Source: GCA-2746605 sp963704835 (GTDB taxonomy: Bacteria > Bacteroidota > Ignavibacteria > Ignavibacteriales > Melioribacteraceae). Taken from it: a stretch of DNA of 64,000 nucleotides. The DNA is taken from assembly GCA_963704835.1 (NCBI GenBank), contig CAVPHW010000020.1, positions 124,001-188,000 on the forward strand, in the 5' to 3' direction. This document shows positions 8,834-18,759 of the stretch, piece after piece. The position numbers and the translations under genes were made by a program. The notes beneath the pieces were generated by a model, which saw nothing but the letters and a program-made list of their open reading frames with translations, was not told the origin of the DNA and made no database searches. Numbering within the stretch: the first letter of the stretch is position 1; each line of letters starts with the position of its first letter.

Positions 8834-8877
8834 AATTAACCTCTTTCTGAAAATTTAAAATGAACCGAATATTTCTT

Positions 8878-8906
8878 ATACTAAATAATTAGTAATTGCA
8901 CAGCAA
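8878..8906 (-). promoter_or_regulatory. Sigma70-like promoter of the response regulator
   Basis: On the minus strand TTGCTG (8901-8906) and TAGTAT (8878-8883) are 17 bases apart. The gap to element copy 4 is 24 bases. Confidence 0.5.
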
Positions 8907-8930
8907 GTTGCTGATATTAAAGTTAATTGA

Positions 8931-8964
8931 CAATCGATCAAAGGGATGAAAAAAGAATTACATC
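8931..8964 (-). promoter_or_regulatory. Conserved 34-bp upstream element, copy 4
   Basis: Minus-strand core GATGTAATTCTTTTTTCATC, then CCT, TTGATC and GATTG. Its edge is 97 bases upstream of the regulator start at 8833, in the gap between the two tandem regulators. Confidence 0.7.
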
Positions 8965-8992
8965 ATTTGGACGAGATTTCGGTGAATTTTGG

Positions 8993-9695
8993 TTAGTCGA
9001 TTAGAGAAGTATTATCTAGAGCAGTTTTATATGTTTGGGATAAATGTGCATGCTTAGCAATTTGAACCCGTGTATTTAGTGCTAATTTTTCAAGAATGTT
9101 GTGAACATGACTCTTAACAGTGTATGTTGATAGATGTAGTTTTTGTGCTATTTCTTTATTCGTAAATCCCTCAGCAATTAATTCAATCACCTGCTTCTCA
9201 CGTTTTGTCATACGCACAGACTCAGTTAATACAGAGTTCTTTACACCATTTAAAGCATGAACAACTATCTGAGAGAAAAGGGATCCCGTTAAATTTTGAG
9301 GTAAAATTTTCTCACCATCATTAACTGATCGAATTGTTTTTAAGAATTCAGTGACATTAATATCTTTTAACATAAAACCCGAAACACCGGCTTTCACAAA
9401 ATCATAAATATCAGTCTGCAACGGGATGAGATCCATCACAATAATTTTTATTTCATCAAAATTCTTCTTAATTAATTCTACTAATTGTAAGCTGTTCCTA
9501 TTTCGTAAACCTAGATCGAGTATAACTATATTTGGTTTCAGTTTGTTCATCAACTGTTGTAAATTTTCTCCATTACCAACAGTTGCTAACAACTGACATA
9601 TCTGGTTGTTTTTTTAATATTATCTCAATGCCATCCCGAAGAAGTCTGTTATCTTCTATAAGAAGTATTTTTATCTTTTTTGTTGGATTAGCCAA
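8993..9695 (-). pseudogene. Second LuxR-family response regulator, +1 frameshift
   Basis: Tandem paralogue of the gene at 8144-8833. The natural start is probably the TTG at 9695 (an in-frame stop lies two codons upstream), giving (M)ANPTKKIKILLIEDNRLLRDG. The frame breaks near 9590; removing one base after GTT continues into LATVGNGENLQQL and the rest: the phospho-acceptor region VILDLGL, VMD at the switch position as in its paralogue, and FMLKD. The LuxR helix-turn-helix (MTKREKQV, GFTNKEIAQKLHLS, TVKSHVHNILEKL) is complete. Length is a multiple of three plus one. If the break is real, only a receiver-truncated protein could be made from an internal TTG at 9592. Confidence 0.75.
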
Positions 9696-9936
9696 TTTTT
9701 ATATTTTAATTTTAGTTATTGTTATAAATTATCAATTATAAAGTAAATACGATAGGCCATAAATCCCAAAAATTTTTCTTTCTCTTTAATTAAAACTTAA
9801 TAAACTCTAAATTATATTGCAATAGTCAGATTATAATAATCTAAATTAATTTGTTAATGAAGAATAAGAATTGCAATTGTCACTTTATGTAAAAAGATAG
9901 AAATATTAAAGTAAAAGTCTACTTTTAAAAAGTAAT

Positions 9937-12100
9937 TTACTCAAACCCAAATTGAACTGAGGCAATTATATTTCTCGGCAATCCTGGTTCTAAGTAAACC
10001 GGTTTTCCATTCAAATAATCCGGATTTATAAAAGCAGAACTTGCATAGAGTTTATCCGTAATATTATTAACTGTTATAAATCCACGCACATTTAACCATT
10101 TAGTAATTTCTATCGTTTTGTTTAATCCCAGTGTTGCACTTAAAGTCAAGTAGGAAGGAACTTCTAGAGAGTTTGCATCATCAACAAAATATTTACCAAC
10201 TCCACTTAAATTAAAACTAAAAAACAAACCATTTAAATATTTGGTTCATACTTTGCAGTAATATTATAAAATAAATCTGGAATTCCAGCAACATTATTAT
10301 CTGAATAATCTGCAAACTTACCCGGATTATTATAGTGAACAGAATCAACTAAATATTCATCATATTTATTTATAGAGTAGGTTAGAAGTTGTTTGAAGCG
10401 AAAAATCATAATTAAAATTGAGATTTGTATTTAGTTCAATTCCGGTTCTGTGAGATTTTCCTGCTGTAAAATAAAATCTTCCTCCTGAATAGGGAATTAT
10501 ATCATTTGTCAATATTTATATAATATAGAGCATGCATCATATGTTAGATATTCAACAATTTCCTTTGCTCCAAAGTATAAAATATTTTTTGTCCCAACTT
10601 CTAAAGTTGTTGAATTTATTGGTTCAAGTAAAGGACTTAATAAATAAATTGAATCTTGTCCAAATGTACTTGCCGGATCAGTTTCATTTCCGGCGGGAAC
10701 TTCAACACCTCCGCCTAAGATTTGCATAAATACTTTGAGTGTTTGAAAACATATAACTAACACCAAATTTTGGAGTGTAAATCTTTCAAATGATTTTTTT
10801 CTGCATCCCAAATTCCGGAGCAATAAAATCTTCACTGTAGTAAGTAATATTATCATATCTTCCGCCAACTATTAAACTGAGTTTTTCTCTAAATCTTAAT
10901 TTCATTTTGAAAAAATGTGCCAAAGTTATTTGCACCTTCTCGTTTGTTATTTCTTAACTCACTCTCCTCTTTTATTATGTCGCAGACAACGAGTAGAACA
11001 ATATTGCTCCATCTTGATATGCTTCATCCAGTTCCAACCGTTAACATATTTTTTAAATTCATTAGTAAAGTAATGTTTCATTTTTATAAATAAAATTTCC
11101 ACCCAAATGATAACGTGTAAAATCTCTATATGTGTTTCTTTCAGATCGTTGCAGATATTTGGATTGACAAATAGCATTCCTGACAATTGAATTGTTTTGA
11201 TCAATATGGTGAGTTAAAGTAAAACCAATTTTAGCCATCTGGTTGTGTCTTCTTTCATCTCTACTTTTATAGATGAATTTGCTTGTTGTGGATTAGAATA
11301 AAATTCGGTCTCAGATTAAAGGTCCGGGAATTTGAAAAAAACTATTTGAACCTAGCACCTGCAAAAGTTAATTAGTTTTTTCTGTCAAGATTTGAAACAA
11401 TTCCTAGATTGATAAGTGAACGCTTCCCGAATGAATGATCTCGCCAGCCATCGGAATCTGGAATTAGTATAACCCAAGATGAATTTTCCCATTGCCAATT
11501 TTTGTTCCACGCTTAACAGAATACTTTTTTAAATCCAAAACTTCCGAACATTCCATTTACATCAACAAATGGATTAACAAATTGTTTGTTGTAAGAAATA
11601 TCAATAATTCCACCGGCTGCATTTCCCCAAAGCGCAGAAGCATTTGATCGTACTACTTCAATATTTTCTGCAAAAGTTAAATCAATATTATCAAACGAAG
11701 TTCTTCCATCTGGTTCAGTTTCGGGAATTCCATCAATCATAATTCTAATTCCACGAGAAGTTCCAGAGTTTGATCTATCACCAGCTCCTCTTGCTCCAAA
11801 TCCTCTGATCACTATCCGCACATCTTGTCCACCTGCTCGTGTTTGGGCTAAAACACCTGGAACTTTACTAAGTGCTTCATCTAGTCCAATTCCAGTATAA
11901 TTTTGTAGTTCTTTTGCATTTAAAATTGAAACCGCATAGGGGATTTCCAAAATTAGTTCAGGGGATCTTGTGGCAGAAACCGTTATTTGATTCATTTCAT
12001 AGGATAAAGAATCAACATCAGATTGAGGAAAGGTATTAATTGTTAAAAATAAAGCTAGAATAAGCACTAAATTATATAATTTTATTTTCTGAAAATTCAT
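9937..12100 (-). pseudogene. TonB-dependent outer-membrane receptor, many frameshifts
   Basis: Ligand-gated receptor for import of iron chelates, cobalamin or similar. The start at 12100 (MNFQKIKLYN) gives a signal peptide, a TonB box-like region (MNQITVSATRSPE) and a full plug domain (VPGVLAQTRAGGQDVRIVIRGFG, then SALWGNAAGGIIDI). After 11513 the barrel is spread over several frames: pieces such as DQNNSIVRNAICQSKYLQ, GTFFQNEI, GGRYDNITYYSEDF and GGGVEVPAGNETDPAST are each recognisable, and the last strand ends ASVQFGFE. At least six single-base shifts are needed. Residue conservation between breaks argues against an old pseudogene. Ligand unknown. Confidence 0.75.
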
Positions 12101-12194
12101 CCAATAAATTCCGTTTTTACCAAGTAAATTGAGAAAAATAGTCTTAACAATAACAATTTTTGTAATTTTGTAACTATTAAGTAATAGCAAATAA

Positions 12195-14414
12195 ATGAAT
12201 AAGCAAAATAACAAAATCTTTAGTCTTTATTATTTCTTGATTGTAATAATCGTTGTAAGTAACACGTTATTTATATTATTTCCACTAATTAATTTATTAG
12301 GTTATGAATCAAGTGCCTTAAATGGAATATTATTTGCTCTTATCTCTGGAATTTATTGGTTAAAATATGAGCCTCTCAAAGCAACTGAGTCAAATTCTTA
12401 CAAACATCATTTTAAGTTCTATTTATATATTTCTTTAGTTGCCATTATTATTTTAACCATCTCCACAATCTTTTGTCAAAAATGCCCTATTAGCGATGGA
12501 ATATTATTCTATTTAGTTCTTAGCATGCCTTCTCTTTTAGTGGGAGCATGTTTAGCGCAATTTGCAATAATTATATCTAGAAAATTCAGAGTTGTTCTTT
12601 TTGTACTTTTGTATTTCATTGTACTATTTGGGTTTCTTCCTGAGTTATATTTTAATCCTCAAATCTATTTTTTCAATCCGATATTCGGTTATTTCCCAGG
12701 TGTGATTTATGATCATACAATAAAAATTACCACCGAATTGGTAATTTATAGAGGTATTACGATAATATTTTCACTGGCAATTTTAATTATATATTTTTTC
12801 ATAAAAAACTTTAATAAAAATCAATATCTTATTGTAATAACAATAGTTATCATACTTTACCTAAGTGCTTATTATGTAAAACCAGCTCTTGGATTAGCTA
12901 CAACCTTAAATAAAATAGAAATAAGCTTAAATGGAAAAATAGAGACTGAGAATTTTATTATTTATTACCCCAAAAGTGTTTCTAGCGTAGAAAAAAGAAA
13001 AATATTATTAAACCACGAATATTATTACACTGAAATTTCAAATCAATTTGGTGCCAAATTAAATGAGAAAATCACATCTATTGTTTTTGAATCGGGAGCA
13101 CAGAAGAAGAGACTTTTTGGATCCCAAAATGCAGATGTGGCAAAACCATGGCTAAACCAAATTTACACTAATTTTGATAACTATGAGAATAGTTTGAAGC
13201 ACGAGTTACTACACATATTTTCCAAAAAATATGGAAAGGGAGTTTTTAATTTACCCTCAAATTATAATCCTGCACTACTAGAGGGATTTGCTACTGCTTT
13301 TGAAAATAACTTTGATGATGTTGATATCGACTACTTAGCATTTCTTGCTTACAATAATAATGATAGAATTTCAATTACCGGTTTATTTTCCAATTTAAGT
13401 TTTTTTAGTAATGTTTCTTCACTCTCTTACATTTATGCTGGTTCGTTTATAAAATATTTGTCTTTTAAATATTCTGTTGAAAAAGTGTTGGAATTTTATT
13501 CAAATCCCGATTCTAAGATTATTTTTGGGAAGCATATTTCCACTCTCGAAAAAGATTATTACGAATATTTAGTTGGTCTGGATTTCGAGTTTAATAAGAA
13601 CAAAGCACAGTTGTATTTTGGGCGAGTTCCACTTATTAAAGAGTTTTGTGCTAGAGCAGCTGCAAAAGAGTTAACTCATGCAAGGAAATTATTTTCTGAA
13701 AATGAATTTATAAAAGCAAAAGACTTATTTGTGAATATTTATGAATACTCAAAATCATATGCCGCACTAAATGGAATTACTCAATCTTACATAAAAATAG
13801 AAAACTTTGAGGAAGCATTAAAACTTTTGGAATCCGAAAAAAGTTTGTTTTCAAATTCTTCATATTATTATAATATCGAATACCAGTTAGCATTTTTAAA
13901 TGCAAGAGTTAAGAATATGAATAAAACCATTTCTTACTATGATAGTTTAATTGTTCAAAATCCACATCAAAATTATTTTAGGAGTGTCATCCTATTAAAA
14001 ACTCTTGCTCTTCGTGATTCAACTAAGTTTTACAATTTTGTTGAAAATGACAGTTCCAGAAAAGAAATAAGTAAAGAACTTATAAAGCTACAAGATGATT
14101 CGTTTTTACAGTATTTTATCGAGAATTATTTAATTACTCTGACAGCACAAGCCGATTCAATTTCTAAATTTGACTATTCAACTGAAATGAGTAAAATAAA
14201 TCAACTACTCGAAGATTATAATTACAATTCGGAAACTTATTTTCTATTGTCTAAATTGGCTTTTAATAATTTACATTTTGAGGACGCAATAAAATTTTGC
14301 AATATTGCCCATGAAAATGTTTCTCCAGAAAAAAGGGCAATTGTGAATAGTTTTCTAAAGAAATTGACTTGGATGCAAAATAATTTAGAAATTTTGGAAA
14401 AGTATGGATTTTAA
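12195..14414 (+). CDS. Polytopic membrane protein with gluzincin peptidase (peptidase MA-like) and TPR-like region
   Basis: 739 residues. About seven hydrophobic helices fill residues 9-230. A soluble part then contains a zinc-peptidase motif, His336-Glu-Leu-Leu-His340, with a downstream Glu363 in ALLEGFATAFE, the spacing expected for a gluzincin of the peptidase MA type. From about residue 480 to the end the sequence is helical with TPR-like repeats (for example NEFIKAKDLFVNIYE, ENFEEALKLLE, LHFEDAIKFCNIAHE). The substrate is unknown and no homologue with a known role comes to mind. Its stop overlaps the start of the CCA-adding enzyme by 11 bases. It is divergent from the TonB receptor gene. 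The three-part architecture is unusual. Confidence 0.75.
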   Translation: MNKQNNKIFSLYYFLIVIIVVSNTLFILFPLINLLGYESSALNGILFALISGIYWLKYEPLKATESNSYKHHFKFYLYISLVAIIILTISTIFCQKCPISDGILFYLVLSMPSLLVGACLAQFAIIISRKFRVVLFVLLYFIVLFGFLPELYFNPQIYFFNPIFGYFPGVIYDHTIKITTELVIYRGITIIFSLAILIIYFFIKNFNKNQYLIVITIVIILYLSAYYVKPALGLATTLNKIEISLNGKIETENFIIYYPKSVSSVEKRKILLNHEYYYTEISNQFGAKLNEKITSIVFESGAQKKRLFGSQNADVAKPWLNQIYTNFDNYENSLKHELLHIFSKKYGKGVFNLPSNYNPALLEGFATAFENNFDDVDIDYLAFLAYNNNDRISITGLFSNLSFFSNVSSLSYIYAGSFIKYLSFKYSVEKVLEFYSNPDSKIIFGKHISTLEKDYYEYLVGLDFEFNKNKAQLYFGRVPLIKEFCARAAAKELTHARKLFSENEFIKAKDLFVNIYEYSKSYAALNGITQSYIKIENFEEALKLLESEKSLFSNSSYYYNIEYQLAFLNARVKNMNKTISYYDSLIVQNPHQNYFRSVILLKTLALRDSTKFYNFVENDSSRKEISKELIKLQDDSFLQYFIENYLITLTAQADSISKFDYSTEMSKINQLLEDYNYNSETYFLLSKLAFNNLHFEDAIKFCNIAHENVSPEKRAIVNSFLKKLTWMQNNLEILEKYGF

Positions 14415-15804
14415 GAAATTATTAAATCAAAATAGCTATTTTGAAGTCATTTCAAGCCTTTCAGCGCAAATGGAGATGGAAGTTTATATAGTTGGAGGGT
14501 TTGTAAGAGATACAATACTCAATAGAGAAAGAAATGAAATTGATTTTTTAGTAATTGGAGATGGACCTACTTTTGCCCAAAAGCTTGCCAACAAACTAAA
14601 TGTGAAAAATATTAATATTTATAAAAATTTTGGGACAGCACATTTTAGGTACAAAAATATCGATTTTGAATTTGTCGGAGCTCGAAAGGAATCTTATACT
14701 ATAGATAGTCGAAATCCAAAAGTAGAAATTGGCAGTTTTGATGATGATATTAATAGAAGAGATTTCACAATTAATACTCTTGCCATTTCTTTGAATGAGG
14801 ACAGTTTTGGAACTCTAATTGATAAGTTTAATGGATTCAAGGATATTGAGGACAAAATTATTCAAACTCCGTTAGATCCATTAGTTACTTTTAATGATGA
14901 TCCACTAAGAATAATTAGAGCATTCAGATTTGCTTCCCAACTAAACTTCAAAGTTGAAATAAGGATTCTTATTGCGGCCGAACAATTAAAAGATAGGCTG
15001 AAAATTATTTCTCAAGAAAGGATAACTGATGAACTATTAAAGATTCTTTCATCGAACACTCCTTCGATTGGATTGCGACTTCTGCATGAAACAAAAGTTT
15101 TAGATATAATTTTTCCTCAAATTTCTAACTTATCGGGAGTTGATCAAAGAAAGGATTTTCATCATAAAGATGTTTTTCTTCATACATGCCAAGTTGTTGA
15201 TAATATCTCAGAAAAAACAGATGATGTTTGGTTGAGATTTGCAGCTTTAGTTCATGATATTGCAAAACCTCAAACAAAAAGATTTAATGAGGAAAATGGC
15301 TGGACATTCCACGGGCACGAAGAATTAGGCGCACGGATGATGAAGGATATTTTTAAACAGTTAAAACTTCCATTGCATAAACTTAGTTATATAGAAAAAC
15401 TAGTTAGACTGCACTTGAGACCAATTGCATTAGCTTCTGAAATTGTAACTGATTCAGCAATAAGAAGATTAAGTGCAACCGCTGGTGAAGACCTAGATGA
15501 TTTGATTACATTATGTCGAGCAGACATCACCAGTAAAAACCCAGAAAAAGTATCGAAATATTTGCTGAATTATGATAATGTGATGGAAAAAGTAAAAGAT
15601 GTTCAAGAAAAAGATAATCTTAGAGCATTTCAGTCTCCTGTTAGAGGGGAAGAAATAATGAAAATATGTAATTTAAAACCTTCTAGAAAAGTTGGAGATA
15701 TAAAAAAGGCTATTGAGGAGGCTATTCTTGATGGTAAAATTCCAAATAAGTATGAAGAAGCCTACGAATTTCTCCTCTCTATTAAAGATGAATATCTCAA
15801 TTAA
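14404..15804 (+). CDS. cca: CCA tRNA nucleotidyltransferase / poly(A) polymerase family with HD domain
   Basis: 466 residues. The nucleotidyltransferase head (about 20-160) has IVGGFVRD, the metal-binding EID pair and INRRDFTINTLA; the head-neck region has DPLRIIRAFRFASQL. A C-terminal HD domain (about 250-370) carries HHKDVFLHTCQV, VHDIAKP and FHGHEELGA. The enzyme adds or repairs the 3' CCA of tRNAs; head similarity alone cannot exclude poly(A) polymerase, but the HD domain with this order fits CCA-adding enzymes of this bacterial group. Start overlaps the preceding gene, suggesting translational coupling. Confidence 0.9.
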   Translation: MDFKKLLNQNSYFEVISSLSAQMEMEVYIVGGFVRDTILNRERNEIDFLVIGDGPTFAQKLANKLNVKNINIYKNFGTAHFRYKNIDFEFVGARKESYTIDSRNPKVEIGSFDDDINRRDFTINTLAISLNEDSFGTLIDKFNGFKDIEDKIIQTPLDPLVTFNDDPLRIIRAFRFASQLNFKVEIRILIAAEQLKDRLKIISQERITDELLKILSSNTPSIGLRLLHETKVLDIIFPQISNLSGVDQRKDFHHKDVFLHTCQVVDNISEKTDDVWLRFAALVHDIAKPQTKRFNEENGWTFHGHEELGARMMKDIFKQLKLPLHKLSYIEKLVRLHLRPIALASEIVTDSAIRRLSATAGEDLDDLITLCRADITSKNPEKVSKYLLNYDNVMEKVKDVQEKDNLRAFQSPVRGEEIMKICNLKPSRKVGDIKKAIEEAILDGKIPNKYEEAYEFLLSIKDEYLN

Positions 15805-16016
15805 AAGTTAGTATGTCCACTTTTTAAGTTTTCTTTTCTTTGTTGAATTTGTCTAGGCATAACCAGATTGTTATATTCAGTTAAGAAAATTGGCAACTAT
15901 TGAAAGAAATGATTGTAAAATTATTTTAAATACTTTGCAACTTTTCAATTTTACTTTCGTCATAATATTAAATGATTAACAATTTTAAGCATCATTATTA
16001 AATTTTAGGAGTTCTC

Positions 16017-17360
16017 ATGAGTAGAGTTTTGTCTCTTCTATTTTTATTACTAAGCACCAATTTATTTGCACAGAACATTTTAACATTAGAAGAAGCAATT
16101 AACATTGCACTTCAAAGAAATTCAAGTCTTATTAAAAGTAATAACGCCATAGCCGTGGATGAAGCAAGCATAAAGAGTGCTTACGGTAATTTATTGCCTA
16201 ATTTAAGAGTAAATGGAACTTGGAATTGGCAAAGATTAAGTGATGATGGTGGCACGCAGATAGACTTTTTGGGAAATACAATTGAAACAGGTGCTACTAA
16301 AACTGATACCAGAAATTATTCATTATCAGCTTCTGGAAATGTGGTTTTATTTGATGGTCTTGCAAATTATGCAAGAATTGCGCAAGCGGAAAATAATTTA
16401 GAAGCCGCTGAATTTAGTCTTGAAAAATTTAAGCAAGATATTATTTACACGACAACAACCTTATACTATCTAGTTATTAGTAATGAAGAATTAGTTAAGG
16501 TGAGAGAAGATAATTTGAAATTCAATCAGAAGTTATTTGAAACAATTCAGGCAAGAAATAGTCTTGGTGCGATACCAATAGCGGATGTTTATACTCAACA
16601 AGTTAGTGTTGGAAATGCACAATTACTCCTAATTCAAACTCAGAATAGCTATGAAAATGCAAAGAATAATCTGCTAAACTATTTAGCGCTCGACATATTT
16701 GAGAACTATGAATTAGTTGATCCTTATAAACAAAAAGATATTACTGAAGATGAAGAATTAATAAATGATTATACAAATATTGAAAGTATGGTGAGCGAAG
16801 CTCTAGTACGTAGATTAGATTACAAAAGTAAACAGCTTCAATTAGCATCTGCTGAGAATGGAAAAACAATTGCACAATCCGGTTTGTTACCTTCACTCTC
16901 CGGGAATTTTTCTTTCAGTACAAGTGGAATTCAGACACAGTATTTATTCGATAGAGAATATTATAATGTTGGTTTGACTCTTAGTTTGCCAATATTTTCA
17001 AATTGGAATACAGAAGAAAGTATGGAATTCGCTGAAGTTAATAAATTAAATGTAAAAGAAGATTTGCAAGCTTTGGAAAGAACCATAAAAATAGAAGTTA
17101 AAGAAAGTTATTTAAATTTAATTGCATCTAAAAAACAGCTTGAAGTAACAAACTCAAATATTACCGCAGCCAAGGAAAATAGAAGAGTAAATAACGAGAG
17201 ATACAACTTGGGTTCAGGAACTATCTTAGATGTATTGCAATCTGATAAAGATTATACACAAGCATTAAGAGATAATATTAGTGCAAGGTTTGAATACTAT
17301 CAAAATAGAGACAGACTAATGAATGCTCTAGGAAAATTAGAAATTGAAAAATATCAATAA
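16017..17360 (+). CDS. TolC-family outer-membrane efflux channel
   Basis: 447 residues with a signal peptide (ending NLFAQ) and the two-fold TolC repeat of long amphipathic helices and beta strands: LTLEEAINIALQRN near the start, then LDVLQSDKDYTQALRDNISARFEYYQ at the end. It forms the outer-membrane duct for the transporter encoded next; 23 bases separate it from the adaptor gene. A TAGGAG ribosome site lies before the ATG. The 212-base upstream gap shows no terminator and likely holds the operon promoter (AT-rich, CATAATA at about 15961). Confidence 0.9.
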   Translation: MSRVLSLLFLLLSTNLFAQNILTLEEAINIALQRNSSLIKSNNAIAVDEASIKSAYGNLLPNLRVNGTWNWQRLSDDGGTQIDFLGNTIETGATKTDTRNYSLSASGNVVLFDGLANYARIAQAENNLEAAEFSLEKFKQDIIYTTTTLYYLVISNEELVKVREDNLKFNQKLFETIQARNSLGAIPIADVYTQQVSVGNAQLLLIQTQNSYENAKNNLLNYLALDIFENYELVDPYKQKDITEDEELINDYTNIESMVSEALVRRLDYKSKQLQLASAENGKTIAQSGLLPSLSGNFSFSTSGIQTQYLFDREYYNVGLTLSLPIFSNWNTEESMEFAEVNKLNVKEDLQALERTIKIEVKESYLNLIASKKQLEVTNSNITAAKENRRVNNERYNLGSGTILDVLQSDKDYTQALRDNISARFEYYQNRDRLMNALGKLEIEKYQ

Positions 17361-17383
17361 TATCTGCAAAAGGAGATTTATCA

Positions 17384-18688
17384 ATGAGTAAAGGTAATCG
17401 TAAAAAATCCAAAAAAAAGATCTTTATTTTTGGTGGATTGGGACTCTTAGTACTAATAGTTGTGTTGCTTACAATATTTAGTGGTGACAAGGAAAAAATT
17501 GTTTCTGTACAAACTGAAAAAGTAATTAAAAGAAATATTACTCAATTAGTATCTGCTAACGGCACAATAAATCCGGTTGAAAAAGTTGAGTTAAGACCAG
17601 AAGTAACAGGTGAAATTGTTGAGCTTCCAGTAAAAGAGGGTGATAGAGTAAAGAAGGGGCAGCTATTAATTAGGCTAAAACCAGAACAATATATTGCCAG
17701 AAAAAATAGAGCACAAGCAAGTTTAACTTTTGCACAAGCATCATTGCGAGAAAGAGAAGCTTCTTTCGTTGAAGTAGAAGCGACTTATAATAGAGTAAAA
17801 GAATTATACGCAAAACAACTTGCAAGTGAATCAGATTTAGAAGCTGCAAAATCAGCTTTTGTAAGAACAAAATCACAAGTTGATGCACAAAAATCTTCCG
17901 TGCAACAAGCGGAGGAAGGCTATAAAGATGCTGTTGCAGAATTAGATAAAACAGTTATTTATTCCCCGCTTGATGGTACAGTAAGTGCTTTAAATGTTGA
18001 AAAAAGTGAACGCGTTCTTGGCAGTTCTTTTAGTCAAGGTACTCATTTAATGACGGTTGCAGATTTAAACCAAATGGAAGCAATAGTTGAAGTTGATGAA
18101 AATGATGTTGTTCTAATTTCTGTAAATGATACTGCTACTATTGAAATTGATGCTTTAGGGGATGAGAAATTTTTAGGTATTGTAACTCAAATTGGAAATA
18201 GTGCAAAGACTTCAGAATTAGGAACCCAAAATGAAGTTGTGAACTTTGATGTTGAGATTAGACTGTTAAATCTAAATGAAAAAATTAGACCAGGAATGTC
18301 CTGTGATGCTGACATTAAGACCGATACTAGAAAACAAGTATTTTCTGTGCCTATACAAAGTGTGACTGCAAGGATCCCTAAAAAAGATATGAAAAAAGAA
18401 GAAGATGGAAAAAGTGAAGAGGATGAAGAGGAAATGAGTGTTCAAAAGAGAAAAGAAAAAATAAAACCTGTTGAGGTTGTGTTTATTGAAGAAGGTAATT
18501 TGGCTAAAATGGTTGAAGTTAAAACTGGAATTAGTGATGATACTTATATGGAAATAAAAAGCGGCTTAAAAGAAAATCAATCCATCATAAGTGGACCATA
18601 TAAAGCAATATCTAAAGATCTTGATGACAGTACAAAAGTAAAAATAACCAATAAACGCGGCAGTAAAAATAAAGAAGATGAAGAATAG
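17384..18688 (+). CDS. MacA/HlyD-type periplasmic adaptor of efflux ABC transporter
   Basis: 434 residues. One N-terminal anchor helix (about 12-30), a biotinyl-lipoyl-like half (VELPVKEGDRVKKGQLLIRL), a long coiled-coil hairpin (about 105-190), the return lipoyl half (DKTVIYSPLDGTVSAL) and beta-barrel domain. Near residues 329-364 there is a run of Lys and Glu/Asp within the C-terminal domain that is not typical of MacA and may be a flexible loop. Links the TolC partner to the ABC permeases encoded downstream. AGGAG precedes the ATG. Confidence 0.9.
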   Translation: MSKGNRKKSKKKIFIFGGLGLLVLIVVLLTIFSGDKEKIVSVQTEKVIKRNITQLVSANGTINPVEKVELRPEVTGEIVELPVKEGDRVKKGQLLIRLKPEQYIARKNRAQASLTFAQASLREREASFVEVEATYNRVKELYAKQLASESDLEAAKSAFVRTKSQVDAQKSSVQQAEEGYKDAVAELDKTVIYSPLDGTVSALNVEKSERVLGSSFSQGTHLMTVADLNQMEAIVEVDENDVVLISVNDTATIEIDALGDEKFLGIVTQIGNSAKTSELGTQNEVVNFDVEIRLLNLNEKIRPGMSCDADIKTDTRKQVFSVPIQSVTARIPKKDMKKEEDGKSEEDEEEMSVQKRKEKIKPVEVVFIEEGNLAKMVEVKTGISDDTYMEIKSGLKENQSIISGPYKAISKDLDDSTKVKITNKRGSKNKEDEE

Positions 18689-18759
18689 TAAAAGCGTATT
18701 TTATAAAGAAGAATAACCAATATTGAACAAGGAATTTTCAATAATTTTGTAAAAGTAAT

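Noticed and set aside
9937..11512. Reading the TonB receptor fragments as separate small genes
   Set aside because: The fragments follow the order of one receptor barrel, have no ribosome sites of their own, and join with single-base shifts.
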